A DNA stretch of 64,000 nt. Source: Prochilodus magdalenae (Eukaryota > Chordata > Actinopteri > Characiformes > Prochilodontidae). The notes beneath the pieces were generated by a model. That model did no database searches. It was not told where the DNA came from and saw only the letters and a program-made list of their open reading frames with translations. The stretch covers positions 186,001-250,000 of the forward strand of contig JAMWET010001363.1 of NCBI GenBank assembly GCA_024036415.1, in the 5' to 3' direction. This document shows, piece after piece, positions 25,836 through 37,831 of the stretch. Each line of letters begins with the position of its first letter. Position 1 is the first letter of the stretch. A program made the translations under genes and the position numbers.

Positions 25836-27164
25836 TGCGCGCGGATAAGCAAGCAGAGTGTATGCCAATAGTGCTGCCTCCTCAGGGGGGAGAGTGTGCG
25901 CGGACGCATACATCCAGCAGAGTTAGGGAGTGCCTTCCCGGCGGTGATGAGAGTATTGACAAGCAAATCGATGCGCTAAAGAAACCTTTAAAGGTCCTGC
26001 CAAAACGGTGGTCATCATTAGATCCCTGCATGAAACTGGGATTTAGAAATGATAATCCAACTATGAAAGTGTTGCTAAATGGATTTCAGTGTTGTTGAAT
26101 GAATTGTTTGTAACAGAATTCTTTAACATATACCCTAATTTACTGTAAGGATTAACAATGACTCATCAGTTCTGCACACACCTTCTTAGCCGGGTCATTT
26201 ACTTACATCAGGAAGGACACTAAACTGTGTTGGACCAAGGTCTTTCAGAACTGGAAATAAGGTGAAGCAGGGTGAAGAACAGATTTTCCCCTAATTCCAG
26301 TGCCTGATCCATCAGATAAGGATATTATTCATTAGTTAGTGATCTGAATCAGGTGTGTTAGATGAAGCAAAGCAAAAAGATATACATTATATCGAGTCAA
26401 GTACGACTGAGAAACACTGGTGTAGATAGTTGCATGTTGGTTATGCATGTAAGCATGTGGCTATTGGGAGTCGTATAAATAGGCCATAAGACATTACTGT
26501 TGCTAAAAAAGCAGTTTACTTCACATATATTGACCCGTATTTATTTATCACGAATAATGAATAGAGTTAAGTTATACTCGACTGATAAAACTCAGCATGA
26601 CTGGTTAAGTTGGCTATTTGAGTGTTACGCACCATGCAAAAGTGATACACTAAGACGGCCAACCTAAAAACACAAACAGCCCTGAAGGCTAATAACACGA
26701 GGTAGCCTGTTTAACATAGGCATGCGTTATCAAGCAAGACTTTGTCCAAAGCCCCCCCTCTCTTTCTCTCTCTCTCTCTCTCTCTGCCTCTCTCTCTCTT
26801 TCTCTCTCCCCTGACAATATCCTCTATTGCACTTCTATCCTTTCATTTTTTGGTAGATCACATGAGGTAGGCATGACAGTACTGTAGGATATAAGTCCAC
26901 CCCAGCTACATAATTTGCCACTTTTGGAAACATGTAGGTGAAATAAATGGATTGATTTGGAATCTCTCTACCTATTATCTCACTTCACAGAAACAACAAC
27001 ACACCGAATAATCAAAGCTAAAAAAAATAGTGCATTGTCCTGGCTCACACCCGTGGGCGTGTCCAGTTACGTACGTTCATCCACTCTAACTGTTACACGG
27101 TTTGTGGTCAGAATCACTGTAGTGTACTCTTCATCCCATCAACGGATCACAATGACAAGGCCAT
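24724..27164. other. hoxa1a downstream flank
   Basis: There is no coding exon here. It holds (CT)n at 25801-25831, a CT-rich tract at 26757-26810 and a dispersed-repeat fragment at 26215-26425. The hoxa1a 3' UTR must lie in its right part; TTTATT at 26540-26545 (AATAAA on the minus strand) is a possible end about 620 bp past the stop. The 148-aa open frame at 25652-26098 is built around the CT repeat and has no domain. Confidence 0.45.
26215..26425. repeat. Dispersed fish repeat fragment
   Basis: Phrases such as GATCTGAATCAGGTGTGTTA and CTGAGAAACACTGG are ones I recognise from a widespread teleost repeat that ends in 'GAGAAACACTGG'. No coding capacity is visible. Ends and family are uncertain. 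Confidence 0.4.
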
Positions 27165-28282
27165 TTAACTCGAGGAATAGTGGTCAGCCGACGAGGAGGC
27201 AGGAGATGGCGTTGATGATGCGGAGAGAGACTTTTCGGACGCATCTTCAGCCTTTTCTGGACCGTCCCCAGGTTCAGACGCGGGTTTGGGCAGCATACCC
27301 TCCTTTTCGCGCTTCTTTTGTTTCATGCGACGGTTCTGAAACCAGATCTTCACCTGAGTCTCGTTCAATTGGAGTGCAGCGGCTATCTCTACGCGCCTGG
27401 CACGCGTCAAGTACTTGTTGAAGTGAAATTCTTTCTCCAGCTCTGTCAGTTGCTTTGTGGTGAAATTGGTGCGGACAGTGTTAGGCTGCCCACCATAACC
27501 ATACTCCCCTACTTTACCTGAGGAAAGAGAAGGAAAACTGCAAATCAGTATATCTATGCGCTCCAACAAACTGCTCTCAGAAAACTGATTCAGTGCTAGT
27601 AATGCGGTTATCATTGAACTTCAAACAACAAGTCAACAAGTCAATCACACGCACACGCACAGTTACCTGTTTTGGGCGGATTCCTCTTCACTTTCATCCA
27701 GTCAAACGTCTGCGTCATGGATGAGCCATCTGAGAGAGGTGAACAACACGCATCGTGGTGGGCGTGCAAAGGAGAAAGGTGATTTGAACAGCCCGCCACA
27801 AACGTGAGATTCCCCTGATCCTGACCGTACGTAGCTGCTGCGTACTGAAGTTGCCCATGTAAGTGCGCGCTGCTACCGTTGTAACCATGGCGATGGTGGT
27901 GGTGGTGCTGCACAATGTTTCCAGAGTAAACTAGCGGGCCGCACTGAGCGAACCCTGGAGTCGACTCAGCATCCTGGTTCAGGGCATAGTGATTATAACC
28001 GGCGCAAAAACTTTGAGTCCCGTAAGTTGGATGAGGGCCGTAGGCGATTGACAGTGTCCCGGAGGATTGATACGACCCGACTTGGTTTGGATGATTTGAA
28101 ACAGTGTCCGGTGATGCCCTACCGGACAAGAAGCGCTCGTTCCCAGTGCAGTTATTTACAGTAACGGAGCACGACTGGAAAGTTGTAATTCCGTGATCGG
28201 CATGGAACGCTCTGACAGAGCACGAGCCCCCGCCACCTCCATCCCCTCCACTCATCACTGAATAATCTAAGAATGTGTTCAT
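27165..28282 (-). CDS. hoxa1a: Homeobox protein Hox-A1a, two exons, complete
   Basis: Exon 1 is 28282-27667 and exon 2 is 27517-27165. The 149-bp intron has donor ACAG|GTAACT and acceptor CTCAG|GTAAAG, phase 1, giving 322 aa. The start is the ATG of [13 protein letters not shown]; the reading frame stays open upstream but only with a non-ATG codon, and the extra upstream Met of mammalian HOXA1 (MDNARM) is AGA here. The anterior-type PBX-binding motif TFDWM is at residues 192-196. The homeodomain is at about 217-276 ([19 protein letters not shown], with WFQNRR starting at W264). A histidine run (HHHHHRH) precedes it, as in mammalian HOXA1. Hoxa1 proteins are nuclear transcription factors that, with PBX and MEIS partners, specify hindbrain segments r4-r5. 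Zebrafish hoxa1a has largely given up the early hindbrain role to hoxb1b; whether that holds here is not visible. It is the 3'-most gene of the cluster. HoxB1 was considered and excluded by the N-terminus. Confidence 0.97.
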
Positions 28283-28599
28283 TCTGGCATCATCTCTGAT
28301 CGGCTCACCGGCTGTCAATTTAGACGCTCTATTAGCGCAGTCACGACCGAACCCTCCGCCTCCCTCAATCAGGGCACTTTTGGTGGGGAGGGGAGGGGGT
28401 GTGCGAAGGTGATATGAATGAGCAGTGACAGTCACGTGAGCAGGGTCAGCCAGTGATCGGTGGCTTTGTTGGGTGTTGTGCTTGAGTGGCCTCGCGCTGA
28501 CAGCTAGTCGTTAAAGTGTAGGCTTATGTAAATTACGACTGCTTGTCGATCACAGTGACGTCAGCCCACCTATTAGGTCCTGCTGGTTGAAACGATTGA

Positions 28600-28706
28600 T
28601 TAGACGGCAGAGCGCGGAAGTCGAGGGTCTGTACTACAAGACTGCAGAGGAGCCACAGATGCACGGGAGATTTATTGTTAGAGAACGTGATCCCTGAAGG
28701 CACCAG
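28600..28706 (+). ncRNA. Candidate first exon of a Hotairm1-like antisense lncRNA
   Basis: On the plus strand, opposite to hoxa1a and about 420 bp upstream of its ATG, the sequence CTGAAGGCACCAG|GTAAGAC is a near-perfect splice donor (exon end 28706). A matching acceptor further on is TTTTTGCG…TTATCTGCAG|GCCGTG (next exon would start at 30759). In mammals HOTAIRM1 starts divergently from the HOXA1 promoter in the same interval and is spliced. Position and strand fit, but the exon start given here is arbitrary and no transcript evidence is available. Confidence 0.3.
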
Positions 28707-29288
28707 GTAAGACAAAGTAAGGCTATGTAGTTCTAGCATGAATGAAAGATTAATCTCAACAAATGTACCGGTGGTCTAATACATAATAATAACGGCATAT
28801 TTGGGTGGCTCTTAACTTTTGACTCACCCACCCAGTAAACATTAAAACTGCTTGAACCGTTAGGCCATTGGGCAGTAGGCCTTCTTGAAAAATCATCAGG
28901 TACAGCCTAACAACATTTAAATTAACTTGCCACTGTTTACTTTGTCCCTCTATTTTGCCCTAGAGCATGAATACAATAATGGAATCATTATTTGTTCACG
29001 CCATCCAATAGAGTCATGTTTTCATTACAAGTTTTTGTTTATGTGATAAGAGCGTGGGTTAACTTCATATCAGCAGCACCATTAAATGTTTTTTCTCAGT
29101 TCCCTAGTGGAAAAATATTAACTGTAATGTGCGTTTCAATAAAATAAGCTTCCTCACATCATCAAATGTACCGTCGTATTTAAATCAATGCACATTGTCG
29201 TTTTAATATGTTATGGGTATACTAAATGTTAAGACTTAGAAAACTTTTTATTGCAAATGCGAAACATTTTTGGACTGACCATAACACG

Positions 29289-29292
<4 letters not shown>

Positions 29293-29330
<38 letters not shown>

Positions 29331-29340
29331 TGTGTGTGTG
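29293..29340 (+). repeat. (GT)n microsatellite
   Basis: A GT run interrupted by GCGC near 29327-29330, in the hoxa1a-hoxa2a interval. Confidence 0.95.
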
Positions 29341-29530
29341 TTTGTGTATGTGGGGAGGTTGTTAACTTAGAGGTGGAGGAGCAGGCATGAAAGTGAGTGA
29401 GGGTCTGCGCCCCCTCTGGCCACGAGGAGGAACAGATTCTATTTTTTTTTCCTTTATTCAAAATGGCGCTGAGTGTTGAGCAGGACTTATCATCTCCTCC
29501 TCCAGCTTCGCACATCCTGTTCTCTTCCAC

Positions 29531-29534
<4 letters not shown>

Positions 29535-29613
<79 letters not shown>
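29535..29613 (+). repeat. (AG)n microsatellite, about 79 bp uninterrupted
   Basis: A pure AG run of about 39 units between hoxa1a and hoxa2a. It creates long serine-leucine and arginine-glutamate open frames on both strands that are not genes. Confidence 0.97.
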
Positions 29614-29616
<3 letters not shown>

Positions 29617-31118
29617 CTGAAGAAAGCTGGAAGTGATACAAACAAACAAGTGTCTGTGTGAGATTGGGAAAAAAAATAGATGATTTGTTAAAGAGGATTT
29701 GCTGAATGAACATTCCACACTCGGCCTACATTCACATCTGTACGACATATTGATACAATGATTTCACAGACCTCTTGCCTCCATAGTTTCACATACACCA
29801 AGGTGTATTCCACATCCAAGCTTGGAGCTAATCCCCAACCAACACTTGTTTTGTTAAAACCTACGTTTTAATTCAGTTTTTGGACTACTTAAAAGCTCTG
29901 AACGTGGATGTTGTTGTTGTTGTTATTATTATTATTATTAATATTATTATTATTATAGAAAGTGTATTAATAACATTAATAATACGTTGTCCAAATGCGT
30001 AATTCTTACTATTTTACTACTATTGTTATTACACTATTAATACAGGAGTAATACTTTTGATATTATTAATTTATTATTATTATTAAATATATTACTATTA
30101 GTAGTAGTAATAATACTACTACTAACCCCATAATAGCACAGTAAAAGCTAAAACCTTTGCGAATGACAGAAAAAAACACATCCAGAAAGAGTTTAAATGG
30201 ATGGCTTATCCATGCGCTGTAAAAACGCCTCTTACGGAGGTTATGTACACTGGCCTTCCGCCTGGTGTTAAAAACAGCAATAAAAATGAATTATTACTAA
30301 TCGCCCCTGCAGACTTTGCTGCGTGCTCCAAAATTGTCTCAAACGATCTCAAAATAAGAGAGAGAGGAGCGCGAAGGGTCTTTTTATTTGCGCAGACGTC
30401 ACTACTATTGTCTGCTGCTGTCAGCGTGTATGAAAGACTTTGATTTATGAGTTGGCAGCCAGTGAAACATCTCAGGCATTTCCCCACGCGGAGCCTGGAG
30501 CAGGGCCTCAAACAAAGAGCACAAGTCTAGAAAGCAGCAGCCATGTTGGGATTTTACAACATAAGAAGAAAGTTTGTAATTTTGATAGATGAAGTAACAG
30601 TAGACCACCACGTACTGGACGAGAACACAAGTGGTTGCTGTTCGAGTGATGTGTTGTCGAAGAAAACATATCTAAACGTCTTTTACCAACGACTGAATTT
30701 TAGTGTTTGATATTTTCCAATTTTGTTAAACATATTTTTGCGTCTGTGTTATCTGCAGGCCGTGTTATTGTTTTATTTAAGTCAGTCGACCAGCACAGAC
30801 GGAACTTTGAAACCATCACAATCATCTGAAGAGGGTAGAGGATCTGGTTTATATATACTGTGGCACTTCAAAGGACACTTTCGTGCAGTTTTACCTTCAT
30901 ACGTCCTATGGTCTTACTATACATGGCAGAAGACGTGCTAACATTTCAAGGTCTATTTTAATATGAATTTTAATATAAATGAAGGGCAGAATTTTACAAT
31001 AATGTGTCATGCATGTGTATCATTTTAAAGCTGCCCATAAAGCCAGAAATATTAAAATATATTTACCTGCTTGCTAAATGTATGGAAATGTGACACAATG
31101 ATTCTTTGAAAATTCAAA

Positions 31119-31124
31119 TTTATT
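31119..31124 (-). terminator. Candidate hoxa2a polyadenylation signal
   Basis: AATAAA on the minus strand, about 225 bp after the hoxa2a stop codon. It is chosen on motif and distance only. Confidence 0.3.
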
Positions 31125-31348
31125 CTAAGAAAAATAGCAGTTACAAAAATAATAAGACCAAAAGTCAAATCTATCTTTCGGGTTAAAATCTGGTCACTTG
31201 GTGAATTACTAAATACATTCTGTACATAGCGTACGTCTTACCTTACCACCTTGATCATTTAATGATAACCTATCTGCCAATATGAAAAATATGCGATAAG
31301 AATCAATTTTTTTCTGATGAAAGTTAGATTATTCCAGTGCTCCTGTAG

Positions 31349-33062
31349 TCAATAGTTCAGATTCTGCAGATCGATTGTGCTTAAAGCATCCGTGAAAAAG
31401 CAGAGGTTGTCCGTCGATAGGTTCTCTGGGGTGCCTAGTGATTCAGACAGCGTCGGCGAAGCTTCATCTGATAGATGCAAGTATGAGTCCGTGGAGAAAC
31501 CGTGGAAGTCCCGCAAAGACACATCCAGAGCGAGTGGCGAGCCGCTGCAGTTGTCCGGGCTGGCGGAGTGAGGTCTGTGGCCTATAGTAGTTCCACAGCC
31601 CGTAAGTGTGGGTGAGGGGCTGGAGACTTGCTCACGACTCCTGTCATTAGCACCAAGGGGCGATATGGAGAAGTTCTGAGAGTCGGTGTGATGCTGCTGA
31701 GAAGCATATGATGGCTCCGTTTGAAAAGAACACAGCTCCCTTTCCAGGAGGGCCCTCGTCTCCTGACCAAAGCTAGGTTCAAACATAGAGCTCTCCTCAT
31801 CGCTCTGCGCACCACTGTCCTCGCCCGCCGTAGTGTTTCTCAGCTTCTCCTGGCTGTCTTTGGTCTGGGTCTGCCGTTTGTGTTTCATGCGTCGATTCTG
31901 GAACCACACTTTTACTTGGCGCTCGGTCAGGTCCAGCAGCGCTGCTATCTCCACGCGGCGTGGCCTACATAAATACTTATTGAAGTGGAACTCCTTCTCC
32001 AGTTCTAAAAGCTGCGTGTTCGTGTATGCGGTTCTGAGCCGTCTTGAACCCCCTCCTCCTCCTCCGCTGGCCAAACCAACCTCGGTTGGAACCTCGGGTG
32101 AACCTGAAACAACAGCGCATTCGAACTTATAAGTATACATAAAAATCACAGAAGATTTCAGGCCTGTCTTCTTCCTGCTAAAAGGCAACGGAACACACGT
32201 TTGCACCAGGCTACTGCTCTGCTTTACTAAGTCGCCATGGTGCACTCTGTAAAATCCCCATAAAACAAGATTAAAAGTATAAAATGGGAATCTGACAGGG
32301 GATTTGCAGCTCATAAATTGCAACGCTAGGCTATGTGGCTCGTGCTCCCGTCCACGGTGGATCTAATGAATGCACAAGCAGTCAGTCCTGCGCAAGACAA
32401 CAGTAATCCATCATTCTTCATTGCTGTCAGAAATCAAAACGGGATCTTGGGATCGAGGCGCGACAAGGATGGCTAGAGAAGGTCAATATATGAAATGCCG
32501 AGTTTTCTTCTTATTACAGTGTGTTACAAGTTACACTTGTTTGCGTGATAGAGGATTGCTTGAGCTCAGTTGTACATCCTAGAGCTGTAGAGACAACATG
32601 GCGGTTCGAGGTATCGAGCTCATTTCATTGCTCATTCTTTTAGCGGCTTTCATTTCTTACATCAGTCCCCCCGTCCCTGGTCGCTGGCCACTCACCTTTT
32701 GGGGAGAAGCATACGGGTCCTGTAGATGTAGCCGCTGCGGTGGTTGAATGCGCAGGATGGTAGCTTTTTTTGGAGGCCTTCTTCTCGCGCATCCACGGAT
32801 ACTCCGGCGGCAGCGAAGCAGCAGGCAGCGGGCTGCCGCCGTCTAGGCTGTGCCGGGGTCGTCCATGGCGAGGCTGGCTCCCGGGACTTAGGCTAGGGAT
32901 GGTGTGCTCGAAGGGAGGCGGGATGAGTGGGTGCGCGAGCGCTGGGCCCTTGATTGATGAGCTCTGAAATGAGTCGTCGACAGGGGGAAAAGACGTCAGG
33001 CACTCCGCGAGCGACGGCCGGCTATTGATAAAACCTGTTTCACGCTCGAACTCGTAATTCAT
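31349..33062 (-). CDS. hoxa2a: Homeobox protein Hox-A2a, two exons, complete and intact
   Basis: Exon 1 is 33062-32696 and exon 2 is 32103-31349. The 592-bp intron has donor AAAG|GTGAGT and acceptor TTTCAG|GTTCAC, phase 1, giving 373 aa, the usual Hoxa2 length. The N-terminus [20 protein letters not shown] and C-terminus TIDLQNLNY are Hoxa2 signatures. The hexapeptide YPWM is at residues 88-91. The homeodomain is at about 142-201 after a glycine run (GGGGGG), with the Hoxa2 core [20 protein letters not shown]. Hoxa2 sets rhombomere 2-3 and second pharyngeal arch identity. Zebrafish has lost a working hoxa2a and uses hoxa2b, whereas this copy has no frameshift, no early stop and consensus splice sites. 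The loop after the homeodomain differs in length from human HOXA2, as expected between distant orthologues. Assignment to the 'a' copy rests on its neighbours hoxa1a, a3a, a4a and a5a. Confidence 0.96.
32404..32436 (-). promoter_or_regulatory. PBX-HOX and MEIS/PREP site pair in the hoxa2a intron
   Basis: On the minus strand the intron carries TGACAG (32429-32424), a MEIS/PREP site, followed 10 bp later by TGATGGATTA (32413-32404), which fits the PBX-HOX bipartite pattern TGATNNAT. The Hoxa2 intron is known to hold the rhombomere 4 enhancer, built from PBX-HOX and PREP/MEIS sites that respond to Hoxb1. The pair therefore sits in the expected place. Function in this species is inferred. Confidence 0.45.
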
Positions 33063-35718
33063 GGCGCTGTCTCGCGAGGAGGGAAAGTTTACCTTGCTTT
33101 TGGTGCGTCTTCGATCAAGAGATAATAAGGCCGATATTAAAACAAGTACTATTTATTGTTTGTGATATGCTGATTATAGTCCTAGGTGGACCGTTCCACT
33201 ATAAAAGTATTGAATTCATGGAAACATGGTTGAAATTGGACCGAAAGCTTGTCACATGATAGCTGCTACCCAATGACAATTTTGGGTTTAATCAAAAGAA
33301 GCTACTGTCTGAACGATCGATCCAAAAACAATCCTTTAAATAACGAATCGCCCCGGTAGGAAGTCAGATTTATTTACACCCGTGTTGAAGTTTTTTCCTT
33401 CTCCTTTTTCTTTGTGCTAAATAAGGCAAGGGCCCCTTAGGCTTAGCGATCATCAGGTCCAGAATATTTTTCCCCTCGTTGTAGCCAGTACATCCCGGTG
33501 TGACGGGACTTCAGAGCGTCTCTCCTACCGCCCCTGCTATCGCCGCAAGGACGCATGCACACTTCTTATGTATTGTTTAAAAAAAATGTCAGGAGAGCAG
33601 TCCTGCACCCACACATCAGCCCGAGCCATCCACGCTACGCCTGCTCCGATTAGAAAAGTCAACCATTCATCTCCCGCATCCTGACATGACACAACTCCCG
33701 GCTCCTATTACTCTCCAGTGGGGTGTTCTAGCCTTCTTATGCACAAATATGGCTCTTCTCATACAATTTCGTTCATGCATACATTCAAACACATCAAAAT
33801 CTGAAAGCATGTCCTTGATAAAATACAGACTAATAATTATTTGATATAGATAAGAACACTAGCAATACTGTAAATCTATATTTGAATGGTTTTAACAGTT
33901 TTGATCAGTAACAGTGCAGCCAAAAGTACTTCGTTTTGTCCTCTCAATTGAATACTACTTCAGTGTTTAAATTAGCAGTGGTGGCCTTAGTGGATGAATG
34001 TATATGTGGTTCACTCTTATCTGTTTTTCTTTTTCTCCAATAACAGATTAGAGAAGACTTGCTCGGGTAGCTATCCACTAACCTGGGTGGTAATTACAAC
34101 GAAACATTCTCCAGTTATTATATTATATATATATATAATTAATACATTCAAAATAACACACGGAATTTAATAAGAAAGCCGTTTTCACCAAATTATACAG
34201 CCTATTTCTTATAAGAACCGACATGCCGTTCTGCTGTTTTTTTCTTTTCTTTTTAAAAACTTTTGTTTTGCAGAACATGTTTCAAACGTATGGTAAAGAG
34301 TGCACAGGCCTCTTGCCGTTTTAGTGCTTATATACTAAACAAAGGGTCACGGAAGCCTGGACGCGATCAATCTTACTCGTCCAAAGGTCTGACAGCCTGG
34401 TACCCCCACAACACATTTAAACCTTCTAACTTTGGCTGAGCTCAAACCCAACCAGGAAGAGAGAGAGGCAGAGAAACTCTCTTTACAAACGCTCCCTTCA
34501 GTTTCCCTGTCTTATTCGCATACACTCCAGCTAAAAAGCTTTTTGGATTAAACGATACCGCAATACGCAGACGGTGAGTATCTTAAATGGAATTATTCTT
34601 CAATTCGACGATTAAAATTATTTTTGTGCACCAGTCAAAGGTTCCGCTTGAGATAAAGGTCCTTGGATTTAAGACGAATATGTTTTTTAAGAGGGAGTCT
34701 GGAGAAAATGGCTTTTTTGTAAGAGATTAGGGAGTGGGAGGTTTTCAGGCTTGTGCGCATTGAAACAAGGACCCCTATGCGTTCTATGCCAGCACAAAAT
34801 TCAGGCAATTTTTGGGCGTAATTTCCTCCTCAAGTATCTGATTTTATTTATGTTAGTGTATACCATCCGCCTTCCCCGTTCTTTCTTTGTGTAGCTCGCT
34901 TAAGATCAGTCGTTCTGGCTCGTCCTGCTAACCATATGCCAAAAGCTGCGCCGGGGGCACAGACCACTGCTGTTTTAAAAAAAGGTCGTTTTCGATCTAT
35001 GCAAACCGATCAAAAGAAGCTATGTCTTTATTATGATGCACTGCTACAAATACAGTCAGCACCAAGGAAAATATGGCATGAAGTCGCTACTGTAAGCCGT
35101 TGTAAAATCCTCAGGAATTAATATGGTTTATAGCGAATGTGTACTTAAGGTGGTCTAGATAACATGTTAAACAAATAAATATGTGCACGGGACGATTTAA
35201 ATATCACAAAATATTACATATTTGGAAGGAAAATTGCGCTCAGATATTTCGATTAACAACTGATTCTTATTAAACTCCAGCAGCACATAGATTCCATTTC
35301 AGCGGTTTATAATTATACCTCCGGGTGAACACTCCAAAATACAGTTGCATTTTGTCTGTAGACGTTTTCTCCACTTTGTTATGCCTGCATTTTCTTCCTT
35401 GTGAATTATATTTAGTCTGTTGCTTTCTTTGCATGAATCTCTTCGTAATATAAGGCTTTAGATGAGCATGGTGGGAGTTTAAAGGATTTTTTAATGCTAA
35501 ACGCTTTTCCTCTCACAGGCGCTGCTCGAGGGTCTTGGAAACTGTCACAGCATAATGGATGAGTTTGCTGTGAGGACCGAGGCCTCGACTGCTTGAGCTG
35601 CATACCCACAACAAGATGTAGGAACTAACTAAACGTCACGAAATAACTTAAGGTTTATCTATATTCAGACACATTTGAAAGGCTTTTATTTTAAAAACCT
35701 AGGTAGGCTTTAACAGAC

Positions 35719-35808
<90 letters not shown>

Positions 35809-36632
35809 ATATGCTAGCAATGCAAATGCATTCATTTATAGATACTAGATACTTTATTATGTCTTATTTTGTTGTATTTATTTCTTCAAAGTCTTCAAAC
35901 TGGAGCAGCATGGAATGTATGACATTGAAATAAATTTAAGACAAATAAAGTTCAGAATACCGGGTTTCTATTTGCTGTCTTTTTCTCCACACGTATTGCA
36001 TGATTGTGTCTGACCACTATCAAGTAGCTTAGCCGGTTAGCACCGGTCACTTGCGTTTCAGCATACATATAACCAGAGAACAATGGCCGACTCCATTTTG
36101 CCTTCTCCCCATGCTTCTCGGGGGTCAAATCCATAATACTAGAAAATCATAGTCCATTGAAGTTAAAAATAAATAAGAGTCTTGCACGGCACGGGTTCCA
36201 GCAGTAATCCAGCTGAACCAGAAGTTCATCTTCATCGTGAATATCCTTCCTCAAGTGCAACAAAATGCAAATAAGAAAAAAAGAAGAAATCTTCGATTGT
36301 GGACAAACAAACCTAACACGACGTCAAATTCACATTTAGAATAGAAGCAAAAACTTGTTCACTATACCCTGTTTGATTTTCCTTTGTAATATATTTATAT
36401 CTTTATATTAGATGCTGAAATAAATGGTGCATGGTCTCCAACACATTTGCCAAATAACACTATTTTTGTTTTAGAAAATCATAGAAAATGATTCAAGCAG
36501 CAATAAAAAAAATAAGCTACTTCACTGGAGAGAACTATAAGAACCCCAAAAAGATAGGAAAGATGACTGTGGCAAATAAGCAGGAAAGTGTGCTAGTGGA
36601 TAGAGAAAGTAAAAGGGAACAATGATCCCGGA
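33063..36632. other. hoxa2a-hoxa3a intergenic region
   Basis: No coding exon is visible. The right-hand side of hoxa2a must hold its promoter and possible r3/r5 enhancer; GTGTGGGTG on the minus strand (33614-33606) loosely resembles a Krox20/EGR site. A (TTA)n run lies at 35720-35806. A plus-strand donor-like ACG|GTGAGT is at 34573. The hoxa3a 3' UTR lies to the left of 36633; TTTATT at 35853-35858 is one possible AATAAA on the minus strand. Confidence 0.5.
35720..35806 (+). repeat. (TTA)n microsatellite, about 87 bp
   Basis: A pure TTA run between hoxa2a and hoxa3a. Confidence 0.97.
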
Positions 36633-37761
36633 TTATAGATGAGTCAATTTAGGCGCTTCCTGAATTCTTCCCTGAGAGTAGTGCGGTGTAAGGTCTGTGT
36701 ATGTGCATTGGCTTGACTCGCAGGCAACATGATGATGGCTGTTCCCCATGGTGATGGCACCGTTGTAGTCGACGCTGCCATGAGGAGGCTGAGAGAGATG
36801 GCTTAAACCAAACACCGAGGCCCCCGCGTTGGCCATGGTGTCCATGTAGCCTCCGTTGCCCCCCACATAAACGGGACTGCCCTGCACATGAGTCCCGTAA
36901 TTACTATTGCCCTGTAGAGGGTGCGAGTCGTATTCAGGCGTGGCCGAGCCGGTTCCCGAGTAGCGTTTCTGAGAGGGCGGGCAATTGCTCAAGGAAGCGT
37001 TGAGAGGTGGTGGATATGACGTAGGAAGGCTGTAGGCGTTGGACTGGGGTTTACTATAGGGCGTTGGGGACGGGGCATCGTAGGGTACACTGTTGACCAT
37101 AGAGTGCATCGAACTTAAATATCCACCTCCTCCACCGCCCATCCCGCCGGAAGATGGCAGAACTGGACTGTGTGGGGACTGTCCCCCCGGTGACGGCATC
37201 ATCCCAAGCCCCTTTTGATCCTTCTTATACTTCATTCTGCGGTTCTGGAACCAGATCTTTATCTGGCGCTCTGTCAGGTTGAGAAGATTAGCCATCTCCA
37301 CTCGTCGCGGGCGGCACAGGTAGCGGTTGAAATGGAACTCCTTCTCCAGCTCCACCAGCTGGGCACTCGTGTACGCGGTCCGGGCGCGTTTGGAGGCGGA
37401 AGAGTTGGGAGGGCTCTTGTCCCCGGGACAGCTCTCCACTGAGTAATGAAACAAACAAAGGCAAATCAGCATAATTAACAATTATAACGTAATAACCAAA
37501 GTAGTCTGTTATGGAGGTTTTTATAAATAAACCATAGGGAAATGCACACAATTTTTTTTTACAAAGACAAAACAGCGCCCCTAGCGGAATAAAGACATCT
37601 TAATAAACTCCTGCCTTTCAGGTAATACATTGTTGTATTAAATTACGGTTCAATTAGATTGAGAAAGAACTTAATGGCCGAAATCAGCAAACGTAACTAA
37701 ATTTACTTAAATACACAATTTTACCAAAAGTAGTGAGGGAGGTTGGGGAGGAGAGAGAGCG

Positions 37762-37831
<70 letters not shown>

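Larger units (their letters stand above)
28283..31348. other. hoxa1a-hoxa2a intergenic region
   Basis: No coding exon is visible. The part next to hoxa1a (28283-28720) must contain its promoter; a CACGTG E-box lies at 28433-28438, 151 bp upstream of the ATG. Large simple repeats sit at 29293-29340 and 29535-29613, and TTA/TAA-type repeats at about 29909-30125. A plus-strand candidate lncRNA signal is listed separately. TTTATT at 31119-31124 may be the hoxa2a polyadenylation signal. Confidence 0.5.

Noticed and set aside
25652..26098. 148-aa plus-strand open frame
   Set aside because: It spans a (CT)n repeat that encodes a leucine-serine run, has no domain, and no splice or promoter support.
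28283..28435. 51-residue upstream extension of hoxa1a exon 1
   Set aside because: It starts at a GTG, and the conserved Hoxa1 N-terminus begins at the ATG at 28282.
29222..29748. Serine-leucine and arginine-glutamate rich open frames on both strands
   Set aside because: They are translations of the (AG)n and (GT)n runs.
34550..34580. Plus-strand donor-like site ACG|GTGAGT between hoxa2a and hoxa3a as an lncRNA exon
   Set aside because: The -1 to -3 context is weaker than consensus, and I found no partner acceptor or promoter features.
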